Below are positions 1-7,213 of a stretch of 9,519 bases of DNA, in pieces. Each line of letters opens with the position of its first letter. The stretch's first letter is position 1. The notes under the pieces were generated by a model. That model did no database searches. It was given only the letters and a program-made list of their open reading frames with translations, and was not told the DNA's origin. The stretch lies in NCBI GenBank assembly GCA_945906115.1, contig CAMDQP010000034.1, forward strand, positions 1 through 9,519. Direction: 5' to 3'. Both the position numbers and the translations under genes were made by a program. Source of the stretch: Opitutus sp. GAS368 (GTDB taxonomy: Bacteria; Verrucomicrobiota; Verrucomicrobiia; Opitutales; UBA953).

Positions 1-660
1 AAGTCGCGCAAGCAGCAGTCGGTCGACGCCGGGCTCCTTTTCTACCCGGTGCTCATGGCGGCGGACATCCTGCTCTATAACGCCTCGCTCGTGCCAGTCG
101 GCGACGACCAGAAGCAGCATCTCGAGCTCGCCCGCGACCTCGCGGAGAAATTCAACAGCCGCTACTCCGATACCTTCAAGGTGCCCGAGCCCTTTATTTC
201 CAAGGTCGGCTCGCGTATCATGTCCCTGCAGGATCCGACCGCGAAGATGTCAAAGTCCGACCCCAATCACAGCGCGACGGTCTTCATCACCGACCCTCCC
301 GAGGACGTGCGGAAGAAGATCATGTCGGCCGTGACCGACTCTACCGCCGATGTCCGTTCCGGCCCCGATAAGCCCGGCGTCACTAACCTGCTTTCCATCA
401 TGTCCGCCTGCACGGGCCGCTCCATCGCCACGCTCGAGTCCGAGTTCGTCGGCAAGGGCTACGGCGACTTCAAGAAGACCGTCGCCGACGCCGTGGTCGC
501 GACGCTCGACCCTGTCCGCGTGCGCTACGACGAACTCATCAAGGACCGCGGTGAGCTCGACCGCATTTTCAAGTCCGGCGCCGAACAGGCCCAGGCCACC
601 GCGTTCCGCACGCTCTCTAAGGTCAATCGCAAGGTCGGCTTCGTCGAGCGCCCGCGCTGA
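1..660 (+). CDS. trpS: Tryptophanyl-tRNA synthetase, C-terminal part (5' end outside window)
   Basis: Class I aminoacyl-tRNA synthetase that charges tRNA-Trp with tryptophan in the cytoplasm. The reading frame is open from base 1, so the gene begins upstream; 219 residues remain of a family usually 320-350 long, and the N-terminal HIGH motif is missing. Family-typical stretches are clear: PVLMAADILLY near residues 16-26, then VPVGDDQKQHLELARDLA, which forms part of the active site. The class I signature KMSKS is intact at fragment residues 82-86 and is followed by SDPNHSATVFITDPP, as is usual in TrpRS. The stop is TGA at 658-660. The next gene starts 27 bases downstream on the same strand with no terminator visible between, so co-transcription is likely. 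The GTG at 49 is an internal valine codon, not a start. Confidence 0.97.
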   Translation, partial: KSRKQQSVDAGLLFYPVLMAADILLYNASLVPVGDDQKQHLELARDLAEKFNSRYSDTFKVPEPFISKVGSRIMSLQDPTAKMSKSDPNHSATVFITDPPEDVRKKIMSAVTDSTADVRSGPDKPGVTNLLSIMSACTGRSIATLESEFVGKGYGDFKKTVADAVVATLDPVRVRYDELIKDRGELDRIFKSGAEQAQATAFRTLSKVNRKVGFVERPR

Positions 661-687
661 TCACACCCCTTACCCCGTACCCCCAAT

Positions 688-1776
688 ATGAATCGCGAAC
701 TCGAGAAACTGCTCAAAGAAAAATGGTTCCTGGTCGCCGCTGACCTGATTGCGGTGATCGCGATCCTAGTCGTGATGCCGGATAAGCGCGACGGCCTGGA
801 CACCTTCCTGATCATGGTCGCCATCCTCGCCGCCTCGCTGATCGTGGTGATTCCGGTGCTGAAGGACGGCGGGGGCAAGTCCGAGCGCCAGGCCGAGGCG
901 GCCCGCCTCCGCGCCAAGCTCGCCGAGGAGATCGACCTCCAGCGTGATAACGTCCGCGCCGGCAACGAAGCCCTGAACCGCCGCATCGCCGAGGCGGAGA
1001 CGTCCGCGCTGAAAGCCGCCGAGGCTTCCGCTGGGGCCGTGGCCCAGCGCGCGTCCGCCGAGATCAATGCCCTGAAGTCCGCCCTCGCCGCGCTGGAGAA
1101 GAAGTTGCAAGACGCCGCCGCCGCATCCCCGTCCACCGACGCGATCGACGAGTTAACCGAGAAGGTTGATGCGTTGGCCACCACCGTCCGCGCCGTGGTC
1201 GCCGATGCCGACGAGGCCGCCGAAGCCGCCGGCAAGGCCAAGGCCGAGTTCGCGCAGACGCTCGCAGGCGAACTGAAGTCCGTTCGCGACGAGATCAAGA
1301 AGGCCGCCAAGTCCGCTGCCCAGTCCGTCGACAAGGTCGAAGCATCCCTTGAAGCCATCCGTGCGGTGGCGAGTGAGGCCCGCGTAAATCCTCCGGTAGC
1401 CTCCGCTCCGGCGGAGACCGAAGAGGAAGAAGAGGAAGAGGAAGAGGTCATCGAGGAGATCGAAGAAGAGCCGCCCGCCGCCCCTTCCGCCCCTGAGTCG
1501 ACCGCCGCCGGCACGGGCACCGCGCTCATCGTCAACCTCATGATCGGCATCGGCAACAAGCCATTCGTCCGTGGCACCGGCTCTGGCCTGAGCCAGGATA
1601 AGGGCGTCCCCATGAGTTTCCTCGGCATCGGACGCTGGCAGTGGATTTCGCCCGACCCCGAGGCTCCTGCCACCGTCGAAGTCTGGAAGAACGACCAGTC
1701 TCCGCTGGGTGAACCCCTGCATATTTCCGGCGGCGAACCGCTGGAGGTCGACGAAGGCCACTTCGGCGGTGTCTGA
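688..1776 (+). CDS. Two-helix membrane protein with long coiled coil, poly-Glu linker and conserved-looking C-terminal domain; function unknown
   Basis: I cannot assign a function. The 362-residue product has four visible parts. A short charged N-terminus leads to two hydrophobic helices, about residues 14-30 and 40-57, separated by a charged turn (PDKRDGLD). Next comes an Ala/Lys/Glu/Asp-rich region, about 63-230, with the periodicity of a long coiled coil. A highly acidic linker follows, with nine consecutive Glu at 245-253 and more to 261. Last is a compact, non-repetitive domain, about 275-362, containing IGIGNKPFVRGTG, GVPMSFLGIGRWQW and a short Pro/Gly-rich end. With both helices near the N-terminus, most of the protein probably lies on one side of the membrane, likely the cytoplasmic side; that is inference. 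ATG 688 follows trpS by 27 bases and has no Shine-Dalgarno sequence. The next gene starts one base after the stop, which suggests translational coupling. Confidence 0.85.
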   Translation: MNRELEKLLKEKWFLVAADLIAVIAILVVMPDKRDGLDTFLIMVAILAASLIVVIPVLKDGGGKSERQAEAARLRAKLAEEIDLQRDNVRAGNEALNRRIAEAETSALKAAEASAGAVAQRASAEINALKSALAALEKKLQDAAAASPSTDAIDELTEKVDALATTVRAVVADADEAAEAAGKAKAEFAQTLAGELKSVRDEIKKAAKSAAQSVDKVEASLEAIRAVASEARVNPPVASAPAETEEEEEEEEEVIEEIEEEPPAAPSAPESTAAGTGTALIVNLMIGIGNKPFVRGTGSGLSQDKGVPMSFLGIGRWQWISPDPEAPATVEVWKNDQSPLGEPLHISGGEPLEVDEGHFGGV

Positions 1777-1777
1777 T

Positions 1778-2854
1778 ATGGTGAGCCTCCTGGCTGCCTG
1801 CGCATGGTTGGCCGCGGCCGAGCCCGTGCCGCCGGTGCCAGCGCACGTCTACACGAGCGACACGCCCATTGCGTTGGTCGCCGGGGAGAAGGTGTCGGAG
1901 GTCAGTTTCGTGGCCGCGCATTGCGCGGCCTTGCAGCGTCATCTCGAATTTGCGCTGAACCTTCCGCCACCCCCACCGCCGCTCGCGCGGCTCGAAGTGG
2001 CGGACATCCCTGGCTTCGCTCCGCTTGAGACGAGGGTCGGTGCCGGCACGGTGCTCGTCGTCGTCCGTTTGGGTGATGGTCTGGTGGCTCCCGGTCGCGC
2101 CGCCGAAGCGGCGGCCGGCGCATGGCTGGCGCGGGTCGCTTTGGTGGCCGGGAAGCCGGCGAACGCCAGTGAGCCGTGGGCGCGGCAGGCCTTGGCCTGC
2201 GAGGTGCTCGCGCAGCTGCGGCCCTCGATGAACGATTACTGGTATCGCGAAGGGCGGCAGGCGATTCCTTCCACCTTAGCGGAGATTGTGGCGGGCAAGG
2301 CGCCGGAGCGGGAGGCTTTCCTGTTCTGGCGCGCCTTGCGCCCGACGCTCGGCTCGCCGGCGGAGCAGGCGAAGGCGCTGATCGCCTCCGCGCGTGGAGA
2401 TTCGGTCCTTAAGTTCTTGGCGACGGCGGCCAAATCTCCGGATGAATGGTGGCTCGTCCATCGCGCGGAGCTGCTCCTCTCCCGGGCTCCCGTCAGCCTC
2501 GGCATGTACGAGTCGGCGGAGTCGCTCGACGACATCTCGCGCTTCGTCTTCGACGTCGGCCAGGGCGACGAACTCATTGCCGGCAAAGACCTCCCTAAGT
2601 ATCGCAACCTGCCGGCGGTGCAGGCCGTCATCAAAGCGCGGCTCGCGGGACTGCGTCGCGAAATCCTGCGGCAGAATCCCATCTTCCATAATTCGTGGCG
2701 CACTTTCGGAGCCTGGCTGGAGCGGTTTCCCGAGGCCAAGCCAGAAGAGCTCGCCGCCTTGTGGGCCGAGTATCAGCAGGAACGGAAGCTGGCCGACGAA
2801 CTGCGTCGGGAAGTCGAAGCCGCGATGAATTTGGTCGTCCCGGCCGCCAAGTAG
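1778..2854 (+). CDS. Putative exported protein of unknown function, probably coupled to the upstream coiled-coil gene
   Basis: I do not recognise the family. From ATG 1778 the product has 358 residues. It opens with a hydrophobic stretch, MVSLLAACAWLAAAEP, that resembles a short signal peptide ending in AAA, but there is no positive charge before it. An LAAC sequence resembles a lipobox at Cys8, though with this start it is too near the N-terminus for a normal lipoprotein signal. In-frame alternatives are GTG 1769 and ATG 1709; the latter overlaps the upstream gene by 68 bases but would add Arg/Lys ahead of the hydrophobic stretch. Six consecutive prolines lie at residues 63-68. The rest is mixed alpha/beta, then mainly helical and charged, with an aromatic patch (MNDYWYREGRQ) and a helical C-terminus. 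The stop TAG at 2852 lies 14 bases from the convergent gene. Confidence 0.72.
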   Translation: MVSLLAACAWLAAAEPVPPVPAHVYTSDTPIALVAGEKVSEVSFVAAHCAALQRHLEFALNLPPPPPPLARLEVADIPGFAPLETRVGAGTVLVVVRLGDGLVAPGRAAEAAAGAWLARVALVAGKPANASEPWARQALACEVLAQLRPSMNDYWYREGRQAIPSTLAEIVAGKAPEREAFLFWRALRPTLGSPAEQAKALIASARGDSVLKFLATAAKSPDEWWLVHRAELLLSRAPVSLGMYESAESLDDISRFVFDVGQGDELIAGKDLPKYRNLPAVQAVIKARLAGLRREILRQNPIFHNSWRTFGAWLERFPEAKPEELAALWAEYQQERKLADELRREVEAAMNLVVPAAK

Positions 2855-2868
2855 GCGGGCAGGGCGGC

Positions 2869-3132
2869 TTAGTTCGACTGCTTAGCGTCGACCGTCTTCG
2901 GGAGCATCTGGTCAGCCAGGGTCACGCGGAAGAGGTTGAGGGCCATCCAGAACACGCCGGCGAGGCAGAGACCACAATAGGCGGCACCCAGGAGGACGGC
3001 GGTCTGGCCAGCTTCGGCCCAAGGCACGTGCTTCTTGAGGATCGTGGTGATCCAGACGAAGAAGACCACCGTCAGGACGAGGTCGATGACGACCGCCTGC
3101 TTGGTGATGAGCTTGGGCTTCATGTTATCCAT
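2869..3132 (-). CDS. Small two-helix membrane protein, function unknown
   Basis: This 87-residue product has no function I can name. A basic N-terminus (MDNMKPKLITKQ) precedes a hydrophobic helix at about residues 13-32. A short polar loop (KKHVPWAEAGQ) leads to a second helix at about 45-68, with two cysteines at 53 and 56, and then a polar tail. This fits a membrane hairpin with both ends in the cytoplasm, by the positive-inside rule. Met1 (3132) and Met4 (3123) are both possible starts and neither has a Shine-Dalgarno sequence. The gene converges on the unknown gene to its left, with 14 bases between the stops, and diverges from ileS across about 160 bases. The ordered hydrophobic profile and the tidy fit between neighbours support a real gene. 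Confidence 0.7.
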   Translation of the reverse strand: MDNMKPKLITKQAVVIDLVLTVVFFVWITTILKKHVPWAEAGQTAVLLGAAYCGLCLAGVFWMALNLFRVTLADQMLPKTVDAKQSN

Positions 3133-3221
3133 GGGGCTGCATTCGTGCGTTTCCCGTCCGCCCTGTCAATCCCGCCTCGCCCGGAAGGGGGTTGGGACCC
3201 CATCTCCGCCCTTGCCTCGCA

Positions 3222-3264
3222 GGCTTACCCGTTCACCCTGCCCGCCCCGAGGGGTGCGTAAGCC
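3222..3264 (+). repeat. Two-part hairpin in the ileS leader
   Basis: GGCTTAC at 3222-3228 pairs perfectly with GTAAGCC at 3258-3264. Inside it, CACCC at 3234-3238 can pair with GGGTG at 3252-3256, leaving a loop of 13 bases. The structure ends 29 bases before the ileS ATG. It could be a 5' leader element controlling ileS, or chance folding in GC-rich DNA. No T-tract follows, so it is not a standard terminator, and I see no T-box-like elements around it. Confidence 0.3.
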
Positions 3265-3293
3265 CTTCACCGATCCACTTTAACACGTCAAAA

Positions 3294-6113
3294 ATGGCCG
3301 AAGAGCTCAAGGATACCCTCAACCTGCCGGTGACCGACTTCCCCATGCGGGCCGGCCTCGCCGAACGCGAACCCGTCCGCCTTGCCCATTGGGAGCGCAA
3401 CGGTCTCTATGGCCAGATCCAGGCCCGCGCCGCCGGCAAGCCGGCCTTCGTGCTCCATGACGGACCGCCGTTCACTAACGGCGACGTGCACATCGGCACC
3501 GCCCTCAACAAGCTGCTCAAGGACTCCATCCTTCGTTATAAATCCATGCGCGGGTTCCGGACGCCTTACGTCCCCGGCTGGGACTGCCATGGTCTGCCGA
3601 TCGAGCACAAGGTAATGAAGGAACTACAGGCCAAGAAGCAGTCGCTCGACGCCCTCGGCGTCCGCAAGGCCTGCGCGGAGTTCTCCGCCGCCTTCATCGA
3701 GAAACAGCGGGGCCAGTTCAAGCGCCTGGGCATTCTCGCCGATTGGTCGTCCGAATACCGCACGATGGATCCGGCGTACGAAGCCGAGATCCTGGCCGGC
3801 TTCGCTTGCTTCGTCGAGCAGGGCCTGGTCTACCGTTCGAAGAAGCCGGTCTACTGGTCCATCCCTTGCCAGACCGCCCTCGCGGAAGCCGAAATCGAAT
3901 ACAAGGACAAGCGCTCGCACTCCGTCTGGGTGGCGTTCCCCGTGCCCAATCCTGCCGCCAAGCAGCTGGCGCCGGCGCACCCGCTTTCCGTCGTCATCTG
4001 GACCACCACGCCGTGGACGTTGCCGGCGAACCTCGCGATCGCCGTGCATCCCGAGCTCGAATACGTCGAGGTCCGCCATGGCGAGCGCTCGTTCCTCGTG
4101 GCCTCCGCGCTGCGCGAAGCGTTCGTCGCCGCGTGCGCCCTCGAAGGCGCCACCGATGGGTTCAAGGTCAAGGGCCGCGCGCTCGAAGGCCTGCAGCCGC
4201 AGCATCCTTTCATCGACCGCGCTTCCCCCATTGTGCTCGCCGACTACGTCACGACGGACGCCGGCACGGGCTGCGTGCACACCGCGCCCGGCCACGGCCT
4301 GGAAGACTACCAGACCGGCAACAAGTATGGCCTTGAGCCGTATTGTCCGGTGCGCGACGACGGCACCTATGCCGACGACGGCAAGGTCCCGGCCGCGCTC
4401 GTGGGCATCACCGTCCTCGAGACCGACGGCAAGAACCCCGCGAACATCGCCGTGCTCGAATTGCTCAAGTCCAAGGGCGCGTTGCTCAAGGCGCAGAGCT
4501 TCGAGCACTCCTATCCACATTGTTGGCGCTCCAAGACGCCCGTCGTCTTCCGCGCGCTCGATCAGTGGTTCGTCGGCCTCGATCGCGGCGACTTGCGCCA
4601 GAAGGCCCTCGCCGCCGTCAGCGAAGTGAAGTGGATTCCCGCCTCCGGCGAAAACCGTATCCGTGCCGCGCTCGAAGGCCGTCCGGATTGGTGTATCTCG
4701 CGTCAGCGGGCCTGGGGTGTGCCGATCCCGGCTTTCTATTCGCCGTCCAAGGGCGAATCCTATCTCGACGGCGCCGTCGTGCGTCACGTCGCCCAGCAGG
4801 TCGCGACCCGCGGTGGCGATTGGTGGTGGGCCGCTTCCGTCGAGGAGATCCTCGCCGGCGCACCGGTTCCCGCTGCTTGGCCGAAGGATCTCCGCAAGGG
4901 CACCGACACGCTCGATGTGTGGATCGACTCCGGCTCGAGCCATCTCGCCGTCTGCGCCAAGCACAAGGACCTGCATTGGCCGGCCGACCTCTATCTCGAA
5001 GGCTCCGACCAGCATCGTGGCTGGTTCCAGTCCTCGCTCTGGACCGCCATCGCCGTCAAGGGTTCCGCGCCCTACCGCGCCGTCCTCACGCACGGCTTCG
5101 TGGTGAACGAGAAGCGCCAGAAGATCTCGAAGTCCGACGGCAAGCCGCAGACCGCCGACGACACCGTCAAGAAGTACGGCGCCGACATCGTGCGCCTCTG
5201 GGTTGCTTCGGAGAACTACCAGAGCGACATCCCGCTCTCCGACGCGATCTTCGAGACGATTTCAAACCAGTATCGCAGCATGCGCAATTCGCTGCGCTAT
5301 CAGCTCGGTAACCTCTTCGACTACGACGCCGCCCAGCACGCCGTGCCCGTCGAGAAGATGACCGCCATTGACCGCTGGGTACTCGTCGAGACCGCCAAGC
5401 TCGTCCGCGAGGTCACCGACGCCTGCGAGCGTAATGAATTCCACCGCGCTGCGTCGGCTCTCGCCGGCTTCACGACCGGTACGCTCTCCGCTACCTACCA
5501 TAACGTGGTCAAGGATCGCCTCTATACCACCGCGACTGACGACCCGATGCGCCGCTCGACCCAGACCGCGATCGACATCGTCCTCCGCGCCTATCTGAAG
5601 CTCATCGCTCCCTTCGTGCCGTTCACCGCGGACGAAGCCTGGTCGCACCTCAACGCCAAGTCCGAGTATACGGACGCCTCCAGCGTCCACTTGCAGGATT
5701 GGCCCGCGATCGATGCCCGCTGGGAGGATGCCGCTGGCTTGGCCGCCCATGCCGCCGTCGCCCGCATCCAAGCCTTGGCCGCCCAGGTCAACGTACCCAT
5801 GGAGCGCCTGCGTCAGGACAAGAAGATTGGCCAGTCCCTCGAAGCCTCGGTCGTCGTGACAGGTGACGCGGCGGATGCCGATTTTACCCTATTAGTTGCC
5901 CACCAGGCCCTTCTGACCGAGCTGTGGATTGTCTCCTCGGTTCAGCTCAAGCCGCAGGCTGGTGCCACCTTGGACTTCGCCGTCGACAAAGCCGAAGGCG
6001 TCCGCTGCCCCCGCTCTTGGCGATGGGTTCCCGCTCTTGTGGAAGCCGGCAGATTTGGTATGGTATCCCCACGGTGCCGCGAAGCTCTCCTTTCCAAGTA
6101 CCCGCAACTCTAA
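3294..6113 (+). CDS. ileS: Isoleucyl-tRNA synthetase with an altered C-terminal zinc site
   Basis: Class I synthetase that attaches isoleucine to tRNA-Ile and edits mischarged valine. ATG 3294 gives 939 residues, close to the usual bacterial length, and the N-terminus (TLNLPVTDFPMRAGLAEREP) matches the family. The frame also extends upstream to 3192, but the 34 extra residues do not look like IleRS. Visible motifs: the HIGH box reads HIGT at 66-69; the editing domain has WTTTPWT at 236-242 and GCVHTAPGHGLED ending at Asp338; WCISRQRAWG begins at 466; DVWIDSGSSH spans about 541-550; the KMSKS box reads KISKS at 610-614. The C-terminal zinc-finger positions are Cys905, Ser908, Ser925 and Cys928, with two expected cysteines replaced by serine. 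No Shine-Dalgarno sequence is present. The DksA-like gene begins 12 bases after the stop, so an operon is likely. Confidence 0.97.
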   Translation: MAEELKDTLNLPVTDFPMRAGLAEREPVRLAHWERNGLYGQIQARAAGKPAFVLHDGPPFTNGDVHIGTALNKLLKDSILRYKSMRGFRTPYVPGWDCHGLPIEHKVMKELQAKKQSLDALGVRKACAEFSAAFIEKQRGQFKRLGILADWSSEYRTMDPAYEAEILAGFACFVEQGLVYRSKKPVYWSIPCQTALAEAEIEYKDKRSHSVWVAFPVPNPAAKQLAPAHPLSVVIWTTTPWTLPANLAIAVHPELEYVEVRHGERSFLVASALREAFVAACALEGATDGFKVKGRALEGLQPQHPFIDRASPIVLADYVTTDAGTGCVHTAPGHGLEDYQTGNKYGLEPYCPVRDDGTYADDGKVPAALVGITVLETDGKNPANIAVLELLKSKGALLKAQSFEHSYPHCWRSKTPVVFRALDQWFVGLDRGDLRQKALAAVSEVKWIPASGENRIRAALEGRPDWCISRQRAWGVPIPAFYSPSKGESYLDGAVVRHVAQQVATRGGDWWWAASVEEILAGAPVPAAWPKDLRKGTDTLDVWIDSGSSHLAVCAKHKDLHWPADLYLEGSDQHRGWFQSSLWTAIAVKGSAPYRAVLTHGFVVNEKRQKISKSDGKPQTADDTVKKYGADIVRLWVASENYQSDIPLSDAIFETISNQYRSMRNSLRYQLGNLFDYDAAQHAVPVEKMTAIDRWVLVETAKLVREVTDACERNEFHRAASALAGFTTGTLSATYHNVVKDRLYTTATDDPMRRSTQTAIDIVLRAYLKLIAPFVPFTADEAWSHLNAKSEYTDASSVHLQDWPAIDARWEDAAGLAAHAAVARIQALAAQVNVPMERLRQDKKIGQSLEASVVVTGDAADADFTLLVAHQALLTELWIVSSVQLKPQAGATLDFAVDKAEGVRCPRSWRWVPALVEAGRFGMVSPRCREALLSKYPQL

Positions 6114-6125
6114 CCCTCCTTTCCG

Positions 6126-7199
6126 ATGTCCAAGAAAAACGATTCCAAGAAGTCCGCCAAGAAGCCCGTGCCCGCCGTCAAGGCCAAGGCCAAGTTCGCG
6201 GCCAAGCCGGCGCCGAAGCCGCTCACCAAGGCGGCTCCCGTCAAAGGCAAGCCCGCCGCCCCGGTCAAAGCCGTCAAGGTCGTCGCGGCTCCGCTCGCCA
6301 AGGGTAAGGGAGCCAAGACTGCACCGGTTGTTCTCGCGAAGAACGTGAAGGGCGCGACGGCTTCGGCCAAAGGCGCCAAGGGTGCCAAGGCCCCCAAGGT
6401 CGATCGGGCCGTGCAGAAGGGACTGCTGAACAAGCACCGCGACGTGCATCACCAGTCCGACGCACTGGTGGTCGTGCCACGTCCCAAGCTGCAGTTCTAC
6501 ACGATCAACGATTTGAAGGTCTACCTCGAGAAGCGTAACAAGTCCAAGACCAAGCTCAACGTCTGGGTTCCGGACGAGGAGCGTAAGGCGCGCGAGAAGG
6601 CCGCCGCGGCCGCTCGCTCGCAGGGCAACCGTTCGAACAACATCGCTACCGCTTCCATCTCTGAACTCCTCGGCGGCTCCAACCCCTTCCGTAAGGGCGA
6701 AGGTTTCGTCGACGAATCCAAGCAGGTCCCCGAGAAATTCCGCCGCTACTACCGCCTCCTGGTCGACATGCGCGACGCGCTGCACAAGGGCCTCGCCTTC
6801 CACTCCGAGTCAGCCCTCAAGAAGTCGGGTAAAGACGACGCCGGCGACCTTTCTGGCTACTCGCAGCACCTCGCCGACGCCGGCACCGACACCGCCGACC
6901 GCGACTTCGCCCTCTCGCTCATCTCGAACGAGCAGGAAGCCCTCAAGGAGATTGCCGACGCGATCGACCGCATGAAGAGGGGCTCCTACGGTACGTGCGA
7001 AATCACCAGCAAGCCGATCCCGGCCGCGCGCCTGATCGCCGTTCCTTTCACCCGCTATTCCCTTGAAGGCCAGAAAGACCTCGAGCGCAACCGTCGCGCC
7101 CATCGGCGCCGCGGCGGCAATCCGCTCGGCGAAATCGGCGATGAAGTCGGCTTCGGCACCGGCGGCGGTGGTGGTGACGACGAGCCTAGCGACACCTGA
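6126..7199 (+). CDS. DksA/TraR-family protein lacking zinc ligands, with a long Lys/Ala/Pro-rich N-terminal tail
   Basis: The 357-residue product has three parts. Residues 1 to about 100 are rich in Lys, Ala and Pro, resembling a histone-H1-type disordered basic tail. Residues about 115-200 hold a segment with YTINDLKVYLEKRNKSK and WVPDEERKAREKA. The last part, about 200-340, matches the DksA/TraR fold: FRRYYRLLVDMRDAL, DRDFALSLISNEQEALKEI, and YGTCEITSKPIPAARL followed by YSLEGQ. The four positions that are zinc cysteines in E. coli DksA read Cys291, Thr294, Ser312 and Gly315, with the same 3-18-3 spacing, so zinc binding is unlikely. The DxxDxA tip motif is not clearly present, so activity like E. 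coli DksA with ppGpp cannot be assumed. The C-terminus is Gly-rich and acidic. It lies 12 bases after ileS and 14 before lspA. DksA-like and lspA genes are also adjacent in Chlamydia (recalled). Confidence 0.85.
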   Translation: MSKKNDSKKSAKKPVPAVKAKAKFAAKPAPKPLTKAAPVKGKPAAPVKAVKVVAAPLAKGKGAKTAPVVLAKNVKGATASAKGAKGAKAPKVDRAVQKGLLNKHRDVHHQSDALVVVPRPKLQFYTINDLKVYLEKRNKSKTKLNVWVPDEERKAREKAAAAARSQGNRSNNIATASISELLGGSNPFRKGEGFVDESKQVPEKFRRYYRLLVDMRDALHKGLAFHSESALKKSGKDDAGDLSGYSQHLADAGTDTADRDFALSLISNEQEALKEIADAIDRMKRGSYGTCEITSKPIPAARLIAVPFTRYSLEGQKDLERNRRAHRRRGGNPLGEIGDEVGFGTGGGGGDDEPSDT

Positions 7200-7213
7200 G
7201 CGGGCTGAGGTTC

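Noticed and set aside
1417..1449. GAA/GAG purine tract as a DNA repeat
   Set aside because: It is fully explained as codons for the poly-Glu linker. Codons are mixed rather than a uniform tandem unit, though slippage could vary its length.
525..1805. 426-codon open frame on the minus strand across trpS and the coiled-coil gene
   Set aside because: It is a Ser/Ala-rich mirror of the Glu/Ala-rich coiled coil; the poly-Ser run is the reverse complement of the poly-Glu codons. It also runs into trpS.
3192..3293. Upstream extension of ileS to ATG 3192
   Set aside because: The 34 added residues are Pro/Arg/Cys-rich and unlike IleRS; the family N-terminus begins at ATG 3294.
3624..5093. 489-codon open frame on the minus strand inside ileS
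   Set aside because: ileS is certain on the plus strand. The antisense frame is open because of strong third-position G/C bias, and its product is low in recognisable motifs and rich in Gly/Arg/Val/Glu.
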